Source: an uncultured Lachnospiraceae bacterium (GTDB lineage: Bacteria > Bacillota > Clostridia > Lachnospirales > Lachnospiraceae). Taken from it: a stretch of DNA of 64,000 nucleotides. Positions 1-7,821 of this stretch are shown here, piece after piece. Every line of letters starts with the position of its first letter. The stretch's first letter is position 1. The notes under the pieces are model-generated. The model worked only from the letters and a program-made list of their open reading frames with translations. It did not search any database and was not told the DNA's origin. A program made the position numbers and the translations under genes. The stretch is taken from contig CAJTLB010000011.1 in the NCBI GenBank assembly GCA_910577045.1, positions 11,567 through 75,566 on the forward strand, given 5' to 3'.

Positions 1-1
1 G

Positions 2-1217
2 TTAAAAAGTGGGCAAATCCCAATTTATGAACCAGGATTAGAACAACTGGTAAAAAGTAATTTTGATGCAGGGAGGCTTCAGTTTACAACAGATGCAAAG
101 GAAGCAATATTGGCATCCGATATCTGTTTTATTGCAGTTGGGACACCAATGGGGGAAGACGGCAGTGCAGATTTACAATATGTGCTACAAGTGGCAGAAA
201 CAATTGGGACATATATGGAACACCATATGTACGTGATTGATAAATCTACAGTACCAGTTGGGACAGCAAAAAAAGTAAGGGAAAAGATACAGGAAGAACT
301 GGATAAACGAGGAAGCCTATTAACATTTGATGTAATTTCTAATCCAGAGTTTTTAAAAGAAGGGACAGCTATAGAAGATTGTTCTAAGCCAGATAGAATT
401 GTAATTGGCACAGATAATAACAAGGCTGCAAAAGTAATGAGAGAATTATATTTGCCACTTGTTAAGAATTCAGAAAGTCATTATTTTTATGGATATTGCT
501 AGTGCAGAGATGACAAAGTATACCGCAAATGCCATGCTTGCAACAAAAATTTCTTTTATGAATGAAATATCAAATATTTGTGAACGGGTTGGGGCAGATG
601 TCAATAAGGTGCGCCTTGGTATTGGCAGCGATAAAAGGATTGGGTTTTCGTTTATTTATCCAGGCTGCGGGTATGGCGGGAGCTGTTTCCCAAAGGATGT
701 ACAGGCTTTAATTAAAACAAGTGAAGCCTTTGGGTATAAAACAAAAATACTAAATGCAGTAGAGGAAGTAAACCAAAGCCAGAAATATATTATACCAGAA
801 AAGGTAGAGAAACGGTTTGGGGAAGATCTAAACGGAAAAACATTTGCTGTATGGGGGCTTGCTTTTAAGCCAGATACCGATGATATGCGCCAAGCAGCAG
901 CAATTACGATTATTAAGGAATTAACAAAACGAGGGGCTAAAGTAAAGGCGTATGATCCAAAGGCAGAACAGGAAGCACAGGAATGTTATTTAAAAGACAA
1001 TGATAATGTCATATATTTAGATAGTAAATATGAAGCCCTAAAAGAGGCAGATGCCATGATATTAGCAACCGAATGGAAAGAATTTAAGGCCCCTGATTTT
1101 ATAGAGATGAAAAAGTTATTAAAACAGCCAGTGATTTTTGATGGGAGGAACCAATATGATGCAGAACGGATGGATGAGCTTGGGTTTGAATACTACCAGA
1201 TAGGGGTGGCAAAATGA
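2..1217 (+). pseudogene. ugd: UDP-glucose 6-dehydrogenase, 5'-partial and frameshifted
   Basis: This enzyme oxidises UDP-glucose to UDP-glucuronate, the precursor for the UDP-xylose synthase encoded next. The N-terminal Rossmann fold lies mostly upstream of the window; reading frame 2 starts inside it and contains VGTPMG, KSTVPVGT and NPEFLKEG. The frame breaks near position 476, after LVKNSE. The protein continues in frame 3 as VIIFMDIASAEMTKY and then the catalytic-cysteine region GYGGSCFPKDVQAL. Bringing the frames together needs one base fewer or two more within the short A run at 474-476; related proteins have K or R here, which favours a two-base loss. The C-terminal domain is otherwise complete and ends in an ATGA overlap with the next gene. 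It is either a recent pseudogene, a phase-variable tract or a sequencing error; the rest of the reading frame shows no decay. Confidence 0.85.
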
Positions 1218-2161
1218 AGAAACGAGTTTTAGTAACAGGAGGGGCAGGTTTTTTAGGATCTAACTTGTGCAAAAGGCTTTTGGAAGATGGACATTATGTC
1301 ATTGCAGTGGATAACCTTTATACAGGAAGGATAGAAAATATACAGCCATTTTTTTCTAATCCAGATTTTGAGTTTGTCCAGCATGATATTACAGAACCGA
1401 TGGATATAAAAGTAGAAGAAATTTATAATGCTGCCTGTCCAGCAAGCCCGCCACATTATCAGAAGTCTCCTACCTTTACAACGAAAACTTGTGTGCAAGG
1501 GTTAATCCATATGTTAGATATAGCAACCAAATACCATGCTAAAATTTTACAATTTAGTACAAGTGAAGTGTATGGGGACCCACAAATCCATCCCCAGCCA
1601 GAACAGTATAGAGGATATGTAAACCCGATTGGCATACGTTCTTGTTATGATGAGGGGAAACGCTGTGGGGAGGCGCTTTGTTTTGATTATGCCAGAGAAT
1701 TCCATACCAGGGTGAAAGTAATACGGATTTTTAATACCTATGGGCCAAATATGGACCCAAAAGATGGGCGGGTAGTTTCTAACCTTATTATGCAGGCGTT
1801 AAAAGGAGAGGATATTACTATTTATGGAGATGGCAGCCAGACAAGAAGTTTTTGTTATGTAGATGATTTAATAGAAGGAATTGTCCGTATGATGGACAGC
1901 AAAGATGAAATAATGGGGCCAGTAAACTTAGGGAATCCGGGAGAATTTACAATTTTAGAGTTGGCACAGAGAATTATAGAAAAAACAAATACAATTTCAA
2001 AAATACAATATTGCCCTTTGCCAGCAGATGATCCGCTGCAAAGAAAGCCTGTTATAGAAAAAGCAAAAGAATTACTTTCCTGGGAACCACAGGTATCTTT
2101 AGATCAGGGATTAGATGCGACAATCCCATATTTTAAAAGGCAATTAGCTGCTATGGCATAA
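1214..2161 (+). CDS. uxs: UDP-glucuronate decarboxylase (UDP-xylose synthase), extended SDR
   Basis: It converts UDP-glucuronate to UDP-xylose in the cytoplasm, using bound NAD+. The NAD motif GGAGFLG is at residues 9-15, the Ser/Thr region FSTSEVYG at 114-121, and the catalytic pair Tyr145/Lys149 lies in CYDEGK. The ACPASPPHYQ segment and NPIGIRSCYDEGKR are typical of UXS rather than of dTDP-glucose dehydratases. At 315 residues it has the soluble bacterial length. The start overlaps the upstream ugd stop by ATGA, so the two are translationally coupled. The pair ugd-uxs implies that this operon makes a xylose-containing or xylose-derived glycan. Confidence 0.93.
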   Translation: MKKRVLVTGGAGFLGSNLCKRLLEDGHYVIAVDNLYTGRIENIQPFFSNPDFEFVQHDITEPMDIKVEEIYNAACPASPPHYQKSPTFTTKTCVQGLIHMLDIATKYHAKILQFSTSEVYGDPQIHPQPEQYRGYVNPIGIRSCYDEGKRCGEALCFDYAREFHTRVKVIRIFNTYGPNMDPKDGRVVSNLIMQALKGEDITIYGDGSQTRSFCYVDDLIEGIVRMMDSKDEIMGPVNLGNPGEFTILELAQRIIEKTNTISKIQYCPLPADDPLQRKPVIEKAKELLSWEPQVSLDQGLDATIPYFKRQLAAMA

Positions 2162-2175
2162 GGGATACATAAAAT

Positions 2176-3339
2176 ATGATAGATCTTTCACAGATATGTT
2201 TTTTATTGTTTTTATTTTTAAAACAATTTTATATTTTACCATCGGGTTCTTTCCAGTTTGGTGATGCCTTTTTCATACTTTCTTTTCTATTTTTTGCAAT
2301 AAAAAGTAGGAAAAATAAAGGATGGGGGCAGATAATTCTTGTTGATAAATGGTATTTATTATTTACTATAGCAGCTTTTATTAGTAATCATATTTGCTAT
2401 TTTTTATATGAAGATATGTTTTCTTTATTTTCTGGTTTTTATCTTATTTATAACTATATCGTAATAGTAGTATTCCGAGCTATGGCAAGGAACTATGGAT
2501 TTTTGGATAAAGCAAAATGGGTTTGTAGGTTAAACTTATGGGTGCAAGGGTTTCTTTTGGTAAGCGGTTTAGGGAAATATCGTTTTGAGCATAGGTATAT
2601 TGGTTCTTTCCATGATCCAAACCAAATGGCATTTTTTGTATTTTCCATGATCCTCATTATTTATTTGATCCAAAGAAAAAGAAAGCAGGAAAAGTGGATT
2701 TATTTGGATATATTACTTGGGGCGTTATTGATTTTTTATTCAAAATCAGTAGGAATAGCACTTGGGTTAATAATTTTTGTAGGGACATTATTAATACAAA
2801 AAGGGAAAAGGATATTTTTAGTAATGGCAGCAGGGCTTTGCTTAGGGCTTCTTTTACCAGATAAGGATTCCTATTCTCTTTTTGTCCGTATGTATGAGAA
2901 GTTCCAAGTATTATGTTCTGCAAATGGAGTAAAGGAAATTCTTGCTATGCGGGGAATAGATAGGGTTTGGCTGTACCCAGAATATCTTTTGTGGGGTGCA
3001 GGGGATGGCGCATATACTAGGTTTGCAGAATCTAGGCTTCCTTTTCAAGAAATACATTCTACCTTATTGCAACTATGGTTTTGTTATGGAAGTGTGCCGT
3101 TTCTTTTTTTATTAAAATGGCTTTACCAAAACCTGAAAAAAGTTCCAAAAATGTTTTTTGGGATATATGCAGCTTTATTTGTAGAAAGTTTTTTCTTAGT
3201 AAATGCTAGGCAGCCGTTTTTTTGGATAATTATTCTGTTGGGGACCACCTATATAGAAGAAAGTAGGAGTGAGCAAAATGAAACAAAGAAAAACATGGAA
3301 CCAAATTTATTTTCATCGGGCTATCCTAGTCGGTTATGA
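2176..3339 (+). CDS. Polytopic membrane protein, O-antigen polymerase/ligase-like
   Basis: This is a 387-residue, very hydrophobic protein with about ten predicted membrane segments. It lies between sugar-nucleotide and priming-transferase genes, which is where Wzy-type polymerases or O-antigen ligases sit. The sequence HDPNQMAFFVF (near residue 150) resembles the N-D-x-N-x-x-A segment common in O-antigen ligase-like proteins, and a soluble loop follows near residues 240-290. Sequence conservation in this family is weak, so the call rests on topology, that motif and context. It could polymerise or attach repeat units of the exopolysaccharide. Its 3' end overlaps the next gene by about 60 bp in another frame. 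Confidence 0.6.
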   Translation: MIDLSQICFLLFLFLKQFYILPSGSFQFGDAFFILSFLFFAIKSRKNKGWGQIILVDKWYLLFTIAAFISNHICYFLYEDMFSLFSGFYLIYNYIVIVVFRAMARNYGFLDKAKWVCRLNLWVQGFLLVSGLGKYRFEHRYIGSFHDPNQMAFFVFSMILIIYLIQRKRKQEKWIYLDILLGALLIFYSKSVGIALGLIIFVGTLLIQKGKRIFLVMAAGLCLGLLLPDKDSYSLFVRMYEKFQVLCSANGVKEILAMRGIDRVWLYPEYLLWGAGDGAYTRFAESRLPFQEIHSTLLQLWFCYGSVPFLFLLKWLYQNLKKVPKMFFGIYAALFVESFFLVNARQPFFWIIILLGTTYIEESRSEQNETKKNMEPNLFSSGYPSRL

Positions 3340-5164
3340 TATAGCGTCAATTGCTATCGCAGAAGCGGCAGCACTTCTTTTGCGGTTTGAATTTGACGTA
3401 GCAGCTATAAATACAGAATATATCCAAACAGCCTTATGGTATTTTCCAATTAATGTAATGGCAACATTGCTGGTCTTTTATGTTTTCCGGTTGTATCAGA
3501 GCCTATGGGTTTTTGCTGGGGTAACGGAGATGCAGAATATTGTAACAGCATGTATGGGTCTTTCTTTTTTTCATTTGGTAGTATTGCAGTTGCTCCATTG
3601 GCGGATTCCACGTAGTTTTTATTTCCTTTATGGGATTCTTTTTATGTTATTGGTTATGCTAAGCCGTTTTTTAGCTAGGTTCTTACATATAAAGAGAAAA
3701 AGAAAAAAGATAGGAGGCAGCTATGCGCTTTTAGTAGGTGCTGGAGAAGCAGGGCATGCCATAATAGAGGAATCAGAAAGTGGGAAACAACAAAAACAGA
3801 TAGTTGCAGTGATAGATGATGATCCTAGGAAATGGGGAAGTTATATCCATGGCATTGAAGTAATAGGCGGGCGGGAAAAGATTAGGAAAGCAGTAGAACA
3901 ATTCCCAGTGGATAGAATTATTCTTGCTATGCCTTCTGTAGAAAAGAAATCCATAAGGGAAATTTATACAATTTGTAAAGAAACAGGCTTGGAAGTCTTG
4001 GTCCTTCCTGGCATACAAAAGTTAATATTAGGGGAACCTAAGGCGTTAAGCTTACGTAAAGCAGAAATTGTGGATTTGTTTGGGGAAAACTTGTTTAAAC
4101 AAGATTTGTGTGGGCAAAATTTGCTTGGGCAAGACTTGCTTAGGCAGGATTTGCTTGGGCAGCCAATGCAGGAAACGGCTTGTATAAAAGAAAAAACAAT
4201 TTTAGTAATTAGTGGGGGAAATTTATTAGAAGAAGAATTGTGCCGCCAGATTGTCGCTTTAAGGCCAATAAAATTAATTATTTTAGATATATATGAGAAC
4301 CATGCGTATGATATCCAGCAAGAGCTTAGGGAACTCTGCCCAGAAGGAGAGATAGAAGTATTGATTGGTTTTGCCTGGGATATAGAACGGATAAGGTCGA
4401 TTTTTAAGCAATATATGCCAGATATTGTCTACTATGCAATGCCATGTAAAAATGCAGGGTTAATGGAACAAAGTGTGAATGAATCGGTGGAACAAAATGT
4501 GTTTGGGGCATGGAGGTGTATGGAAGCTGCAAAAGAATATAAAGTAGGGCAGTTTTTTCTATTATCTTCTGAAAAAGCAATTTATCCAGAAAAATTACCA
4601 GAGGCTTGCTTAAGGATTGGTGAGATGCTGGTACAGCAATATGATATACAGGAATATACGAAATTTACCGTGTTCCGTTTAGGAGAAATTTTAGAAGACA
4701 GAGAAGAGCTGATCCATCAATGGAAAAAACAGATTCAAAATGGTGGGACATTATATATTTCTAACCCAGAACAGAAGCTGCATTTTGTCTCGGTAAAAGG
4801 GGCAGCGGCATGGCTCCTTAAGAAAAGCATAGATACAAAGGGAAGCCAGATTGTGCCTATGGAAATAGGGGAGGAAATGACAAAGTTAGAATTTGTAAAA
4901 AATATGGTACAGATTTCAGGATTGATATTAAATGAAGATATCCAAATAAAAACGATAGGTAATATTAGTATGGATAAGAAGGAAATAGAAAAAGAAAATA
5001 TTTATCCAGATAAAAAGAAATTATTAACAAAAGTGACATATTTACAGCAAATGATAGAACAGGAACCAGAGGAAATCCGAACGGCGATCCAATTAATTGT
5101 GCCAGAATATCAAGGGTTAAAAAACTATAATTTAGAAAGGGAATATCCATGTACTATTATATAA
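3278..5164 (+). CDS. CapD/FlaA1-like membrane polysaccharide protein with degenerate SDR domain
   Basis: The architecture is that of membrane-bound UDP-sugar 4,6-dehydratases: four N-terminal membrane segments (about residues 15-130), a CoA-binding-like Rossmann domain with LLVGAGEAGHAI (about 148-160), then a second Rossmann/SDR domain. In the second domain the key motifs are changed. The usual TGAGGSIGSE glycine-rich loop reads ISGGNLLEEE, AAAHKHVP reads YAMPCKNAG, STDKAVNP reads SSEKAIYP, and the GATKR catalytic-lysine region reads EACLRIG. It may therefore be inactive as a dehydratase and act as a scaffold or regulator. An expanded repeat joins the two domains. The ATG at 3278 is chosen because TAGGAG lies 8 bases upstream; a GTG at 3269 is the alternative. 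Confidence 0.8.
   Translation: MKQRKTWNQIYFHRAILVGYDIASIAIAEAAALLLRFEFDVAAINTEYIQTALWYFPINVMATLLVFYVFRLYQSLWVFAGVTEMQNIVTACMGLSFFHLVVLQLLHWRIPRSFYFLYGILFMLLVMLSRFLARFLHIKRKRKKIGGSYALLVGAGEAGHAIIEESESGKQQKQIVAVIDDDPRKWGSYIHGIEVIGGREKIRKAVEQFPVDRIILAMPSVEKKSIREIYTICKETGLEVLVLPGIQKLILGEPKALSLRKAEIVDLFGENLFKQDLCGQNLLGQDLLRQDLLGQPMQETACIKEKTILVISGGNLLEEELCRQIVALRPIKLIILDIYENHAYDIQQELRELCPEGEIEVLIGFAWDIERIRSIFKQYMPDIVYYAMPCKNAGLMEQSVNESVEQNVFGAWRCMEAAKEYKVGQFFLLSSEKAIYPEKLPEACLRIGEMLVQQYDIQEYTKFTVFRLGEILEDREELIHQWKKQIQNGGTLYISNPEQKLHFVSVKGAAAWLLKKSIDTKGSQIVPMEIGEEMTKLEFVKNMVQISGLILNEDIQIKTIGNISMDKKEIEKENIYPDKKKLLTKVTYLQQMIEQEPEEIRTAIQLIVPEYQGLKNYNLEREYPCTII
4076..4165 (+). repeat. Six-unit 15-bp in-frame tandem repeat inside the CapD-like gene
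   Basis: Six consecutive 15-bp units encode LFGEN, LFKQD, LCGQN, LLGQD, LLRQD and LLGQP (about residues 267-296). Most CapD proteins have a single DLLGR-type element here, between the CoA-binding-like and SDR domains. In the register Q-D/N-L-L-G the units fit the pentapeptide-repeat pattern x(D/N)Lxx. The three last units are the most alike at DNA level, which suggests recent slippage. Confidence 0.85.
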
Positions 5165-5772
5165 AAAGAGTAATAGATATTGTTGGGGCAATAATTGGCA
5201 TTATTTTTTTATTGCCAGTATTTGGAATATTAGCTTTAGCAGTTTATCTGGATTCTCCCGGGCCAGTGCTTTTTAGGCAAAGAAGAATAGGGAGGAAGAA
5301 AAAGGAGTTTTATATTTTAAAATTCCGTACCATGAAGCAGGAAGCACCACATAATACACCAACGCATCTTTTAGATACACCTGAATGTTATATTACTAGG
5401 ACAGGAAAATTTCTGCGGCGTACTTCTTTAGATGAGCTGCCACAGCTTTTTAATATTTTAAAAGGGGATATGAGCTTTATAGGGCCAAGGCCAGCTTTAT
5501 GGAACCAAGAAGATTTGTTGCAGGAAAGAGAACGGTATGGGGCCAATAATGTACCAGTAGGCTTAAGCGGCTGGGCACAAGTAAATGGCAGGGATACACT
5601 ATCCATGAAAGAAAAGGCAAAATTAGATGGAGAATATGCAAAGAATATAAGTTTTATTATGGATTGCCGCTGTGTAGGAAGGACAGTATATTGTTTATGG
5701 AAGCAAGAAGGGCTAAAAGAAGGGAAACAAAAAGCAGAAGATGGGCCAAATACTAATTACAGGCGAGACTAG
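5149..5772 (+). CDS. Undecaprenyl-phosphate sugar-1-phosphate transferase (priming transferase)
   Basis: This is a monotopic phosphoglycosyl transferase that transfers a sugar-1-phosphate from a nucleotide sugar to undecaprenyl phosphate, the first step of the glycan repeat unit. It has one N-terminal hydrophobic helix (residues 5-33) with the helix-breaking SPGP following, FRQRRIG, KFRTM, and the catalytic region RTSLDELPQLFNILKGDMS with the Asp-Glu pair, then GPRPAL and a GLSGWAQVNGR tail. At 207 residues it is the short PglC/WcaJ-C-terminal form without the extra N-terminal domains. The start overlaps the CapD-like stop by 16 bp, so it belongs to the same operon. Confidence 0.93.
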   Translation: MYYYIKRVIDIVGAIIGIIFLLPVFGILALAVYLDSPGPVLFRQRRIGRKKKEFYILKFRTMKQEAPHNTPTHLLDTPECYITRTGKFLRRTSLDELPQLFNILKGDMSFIGPRPALWNQEDLLQERERYGANNVPVGLSGWAQVNGRDTLSMKEKAKLDGEYAKNISFIMDCRCVGRTVYCLWKQEGLKEGKQKAEDGPNTNYRRD

Positions 5773-6526
5773 CTACATAGGAAATGAATTAAGAAAATAT
5801 TTAGAAGGAAAATATCAAGTAACCATGTTATCTGTCCATGGAAAAGAATGGGAAAGTTTAGATTTTCGAAAATTTAATATTGTCATTCATTGTGCCGCTT
5901 TAGTCCATAGAAAAGAAAGAGAAAGCCAGGCAGGGGAATATAAGGAAATAAACTGTAACCTAACCAAAAAACTTGCAGAAAAAAGCAAGAAAGAAGGAGT
6001 AGGGCAGTTTATTTTCTTTAGTACAATGAGTGTATATGGGATTTCTACGGGAAGTATTGGAAGAGGGACAAAACCTAATCCCAAAAGTTTGTATGGGATT
6101 AGTAAATTGCAGGCAGAACAAGAATTGTTAGCACTAAAAAGTGAAACATTCCGGGTATGTATTGTACGCCCGCCAATGATATATGGGAAAGGGGCAAAAG
6201 GGAATTATAAAAAATTAGAAACATTAATAGTTAGGATTCCGGTTTTTCCAGTAATAAAAAATAAAAGGAGTATGTTGTATATAGGGAATTTGTGTAAGTT
6301 TGTCCAAAGGTTAATAGAGGAAAAAGCAGATGGGATTTTTCATCCACAAAATAAAGAATACCTTAGCACAACAAGGCTAGTAAAGTGGATAGCTTATGTG
6401 CATGGAAAGAAAATTAGGTTTTTTCATCTGCCATGTTGGTGTGGGTATTTCTTTATAAAAACACGGATAGGGCAGAAGTTATCTGGGGATCTAGTTTACA
6501 AAGAAGATATGGGGGATAGATTATAA
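5741..6526 (+). CDS. NAD-dependent epimerase/dehydratase (extended SDR)
   Basis: This is a sugar-nucleotide epimerase/reductase-type SDR. The nucleotide-binding motif is TGETSYIGNEL (residues 7-17), a variant of TGxxGxxG. The Ser of FSTMSVYG and the YGISKLQAE Tyr-Lys pair supply the catalytic triad, and IVRPPMIYGKG follows. It starts inside the priming-transferase gene (32-bp overlap), the last gene visible in the glycan operon. At 261 residues it ends about 20 residues earlier than most relatives, shortly after the GDLVYKEDMGDRL segment, so the C-terminus may be slightly shortened. Substrate is unknown; UDP-GlcNAc or UDP-Gal 4-epimerisation is plausible from neighbours. Confidence 0.8.
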   Translation: MGQILITGETSYIGNELRKYLEGKYQVTMLSVHGKEWESLDFRKFNIVIHCAALVHRKERESQAGEYKEINCNLTKKLAEKSKKEGVGQFIFFSTMSVYGISTGSIGRGTKPNPKSLYGISKLQAEQELLALKSETFRVCIVRPPMIYGKGAKGNYKKLETLIVRIPVFPVIKNKRSMLYIGNLCKFVQRLIEEKADGIFHPQNKEYLSTTRLVKWIAYVHGKKIRFFHLPCWCGYFFIKTRIGQKLSGDLVYKEDMGDRL

Positions 6527-6614
6527 ACAATTTTTATCTATTTTGTGCTATACTGTATTATATTTTACTTTATGGGTAAGTGAAATAAAAAAACAGAAAT
6601 TAAAGGAGCAAGAA

Positions 6615-7139
6615 ATGGAATGGATAAAGTGTAAAAACGAACAATTAGATTTGGTTTCAGATATGTATAGTAGGGTAGTAAAGCATTTAGAAGAAACAAT
6701 AAATTACCCCAAATGGTCAAAAGAGTACCCCTGTAGGGAAAGTGTAAGGGAAGCAATTAGAAAAGGGGAACAATATGCTTGTATAGAAAACGGCCAAGTA
6801 GTAGGTGCTGTTGTATTGAATCATAATCCAGATGGAAATTATGGGGCAGGTAATTGGAGTAAGAATTTAAAAGAGGGTGAATATCTTGTAATACATACAT
6901 TGGCAGTTGACCCATTAGCAGGGCATAAAGGGATAGGCGGATATATGGTAGACTGTTGTATAGAGCTTGCTTTACAAAAAGGATATAAAGCGATCCGGCT
7001 TGATGTTGTGCCTAAAAACGTCCCAGCAATAAGTTTGTATAAGAAAAAAGGTTTTATTTTTGCAGGAGAAAAAGATTTGTTAAGGAATATAGAAGAGATT
7101 CCTTTATTTGAATTATATGAATTAAATTTTAATAATTAA
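6615..7139 (+). CDS. GNAT family N-acetyltransferase
   Basis: This is a 174-residue acetyl-CoA-dependent N-acetyltransferase of unknown substrate. The acetyl-CoA motif A region is VIHTLAVDPLAGHKGIGGYM (near residues 94-113), and motif B is AIRLDVVPKNVPAISLYKKKGF. The ATG at 6615 is used because AAAGGAG sits 6 bases upstream; an upstream frame opening at 6543 lacks a ribosome site. It is about 90 bp downstream of the glycan operon and directly followed by the structured repeat, which begins at its stop codon. Confidence 0.85.
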   Translation: MEWIKCKNEQLDLVSDMYSRVVKHLEETINYPKWSKEYPCRESVREAIRKGEQYACIENGQVVGAVVLNHNPDGNYGAGNWSKNLKEGEYLVIHTLAVDPLAGHKGIGGYMVDCCIELALQKGYKAIRLDVVPKNVPAISLYKKKGFIFAGEKDLLRNIEEIPLFELYELNFNN

Positions 7140-7296
7140 TAGCAAGGATTCCCTTTTCTCTTAGATAGGGGAGGAATTGTTCAAAACAAGTGTAACGGCA
7201 GTAGTGGGCGGAGCGAAAGTGGTATCCCCTACTGTCATGAGGCAATCCACGTAATTGTCTTGCTCCTAACTACTACGAGTGGATTAAAACAATTAG
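7134..7296 (+). ncRNA. Structured repeat copy 1, candidate non-coding RNA (about 163 nt)
   Basis: The same sequence, roughly three quarters identical by eye, occurs at 43476-43635. Three helices can be drawn. P1 is CCTTTTC (7152-7158) with GGGGAGG (7168-7174). P2 is GGCAGTAG (7197-7204) with CTACTGTC (7229-7236), capped by a loop with GAGCGAAAGTGGTAT. P3 is AATCCAC (7244-7250) with GTGGATT (7279-7285). P2 and P3 differ between copies but keep pairing. The P1 pairing needs G-U pairs that exist only in a plus-strand transcript. No open reading frame fits. The identity is unknown; possibilities are an orphan transposon-end RNA (omega-RNA-like), a MITE or a new RNA family. Confidence 0.65.
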
Positions 7297-7367
7297 TTTA
7301 ATGGGAGAAAATGATATTCTGCTTATATAAAAGGGCAATTTTCATTAAGACAGGTAAATAAAAGAAT

Positions 7368-7375
7368 GTTATAAT
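7368..7375 (+). promoter_or_regulatory. Extended -10 promoter for the araC-clpP pair
   Basis: TGTTATAAT fits the extended -10 form TGnTATAAT; the -35 region (AAGACA at 7347-7352) is weak. It lies 30 bp before the AraC-type start and downstream of the structured repeat, so the RNA would not be part of this transcript. Confidence 0.5.
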
Positions 7376-7404
7376 GGAAAAAAATTAAGAAAGGGCAATT
7401 GTAT

Positions 7405-7821
7405 ATGGGCGGTATATCAATTACAAAAAAGATACTCTTATATATTGAAGAAAATTTAGAAAAGGATTTGACATTAGGGAAAATAGCAAATCAACTCAAC
7501 TATTCGAAATTTTATATAGCAAGGACATTTAAGGATAATACAGGTATTACAATATATAAATATATCCAAGGGAGACGGTTGGATGTGGCTGCGAAAAAAT
7601 TGGTACAAACAAAGCAGCCAATTATTGAAATTGCTTTTGAGGCAGGATATCATTCACAACAGGCATTTACCCAGGCTTTCCGTTACACATATATTTGTAC
7701 TCCAAAAGAATATAGGAAGATAGGGGTATTTGCCCCTAAACAAAAAAAGATAGAGATAAATATAAGGAAAAAAGATATAATATTTTTATTTGGAAATGGA
7801 AAAGGGGCGATGGCAGCATGA
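7405..7821 (+). CDS. AraC-type HTH transcriptional regulator (DNA-binding domain only)
   Basis: This protein of about 138 residues is almost entirely the double helix-turn-helix of the AraC/XylS family, as in SoxS/MarA-like regulators. The first HTH is LTLGKIANQLNYSKFYIART and the second is IIEIAFEAGYHSQQAFTQAF, followed by the family signature TPKEYRK. There is no ligand-binding domain; a basic tail (KQKKIEINIRKK) takes its place. The ATG at 7405 has AAGGG 9 bases upstream. Its stop codon overlaps the clpP start (ATGA), an unusual partnership suggesting that the regulator and protease are made together, perhaps with the regulator as a ClpP substrate. That link is inference. Confidence 0.85.
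   Translation: MGGISITKKILLYIEENLEKDLTLGKIANQLNYSKFYIARTFKDNTGITIYKYIQGRRLDVAAKKLVQTKQPIIEIAFEAGYHSQQAFTQAFRYTYICTPKEYRKIGVFAPKQKKIEINIRKKDIIFLFGNGKGAMAA

Noticed and set aside
6543..6614. A longer GNAT protein starting at 6543
   Set aside because: The extra codons are hydrophobic, lack a ribosome site and precede a strong AAAGGAG and ATG at 6615.
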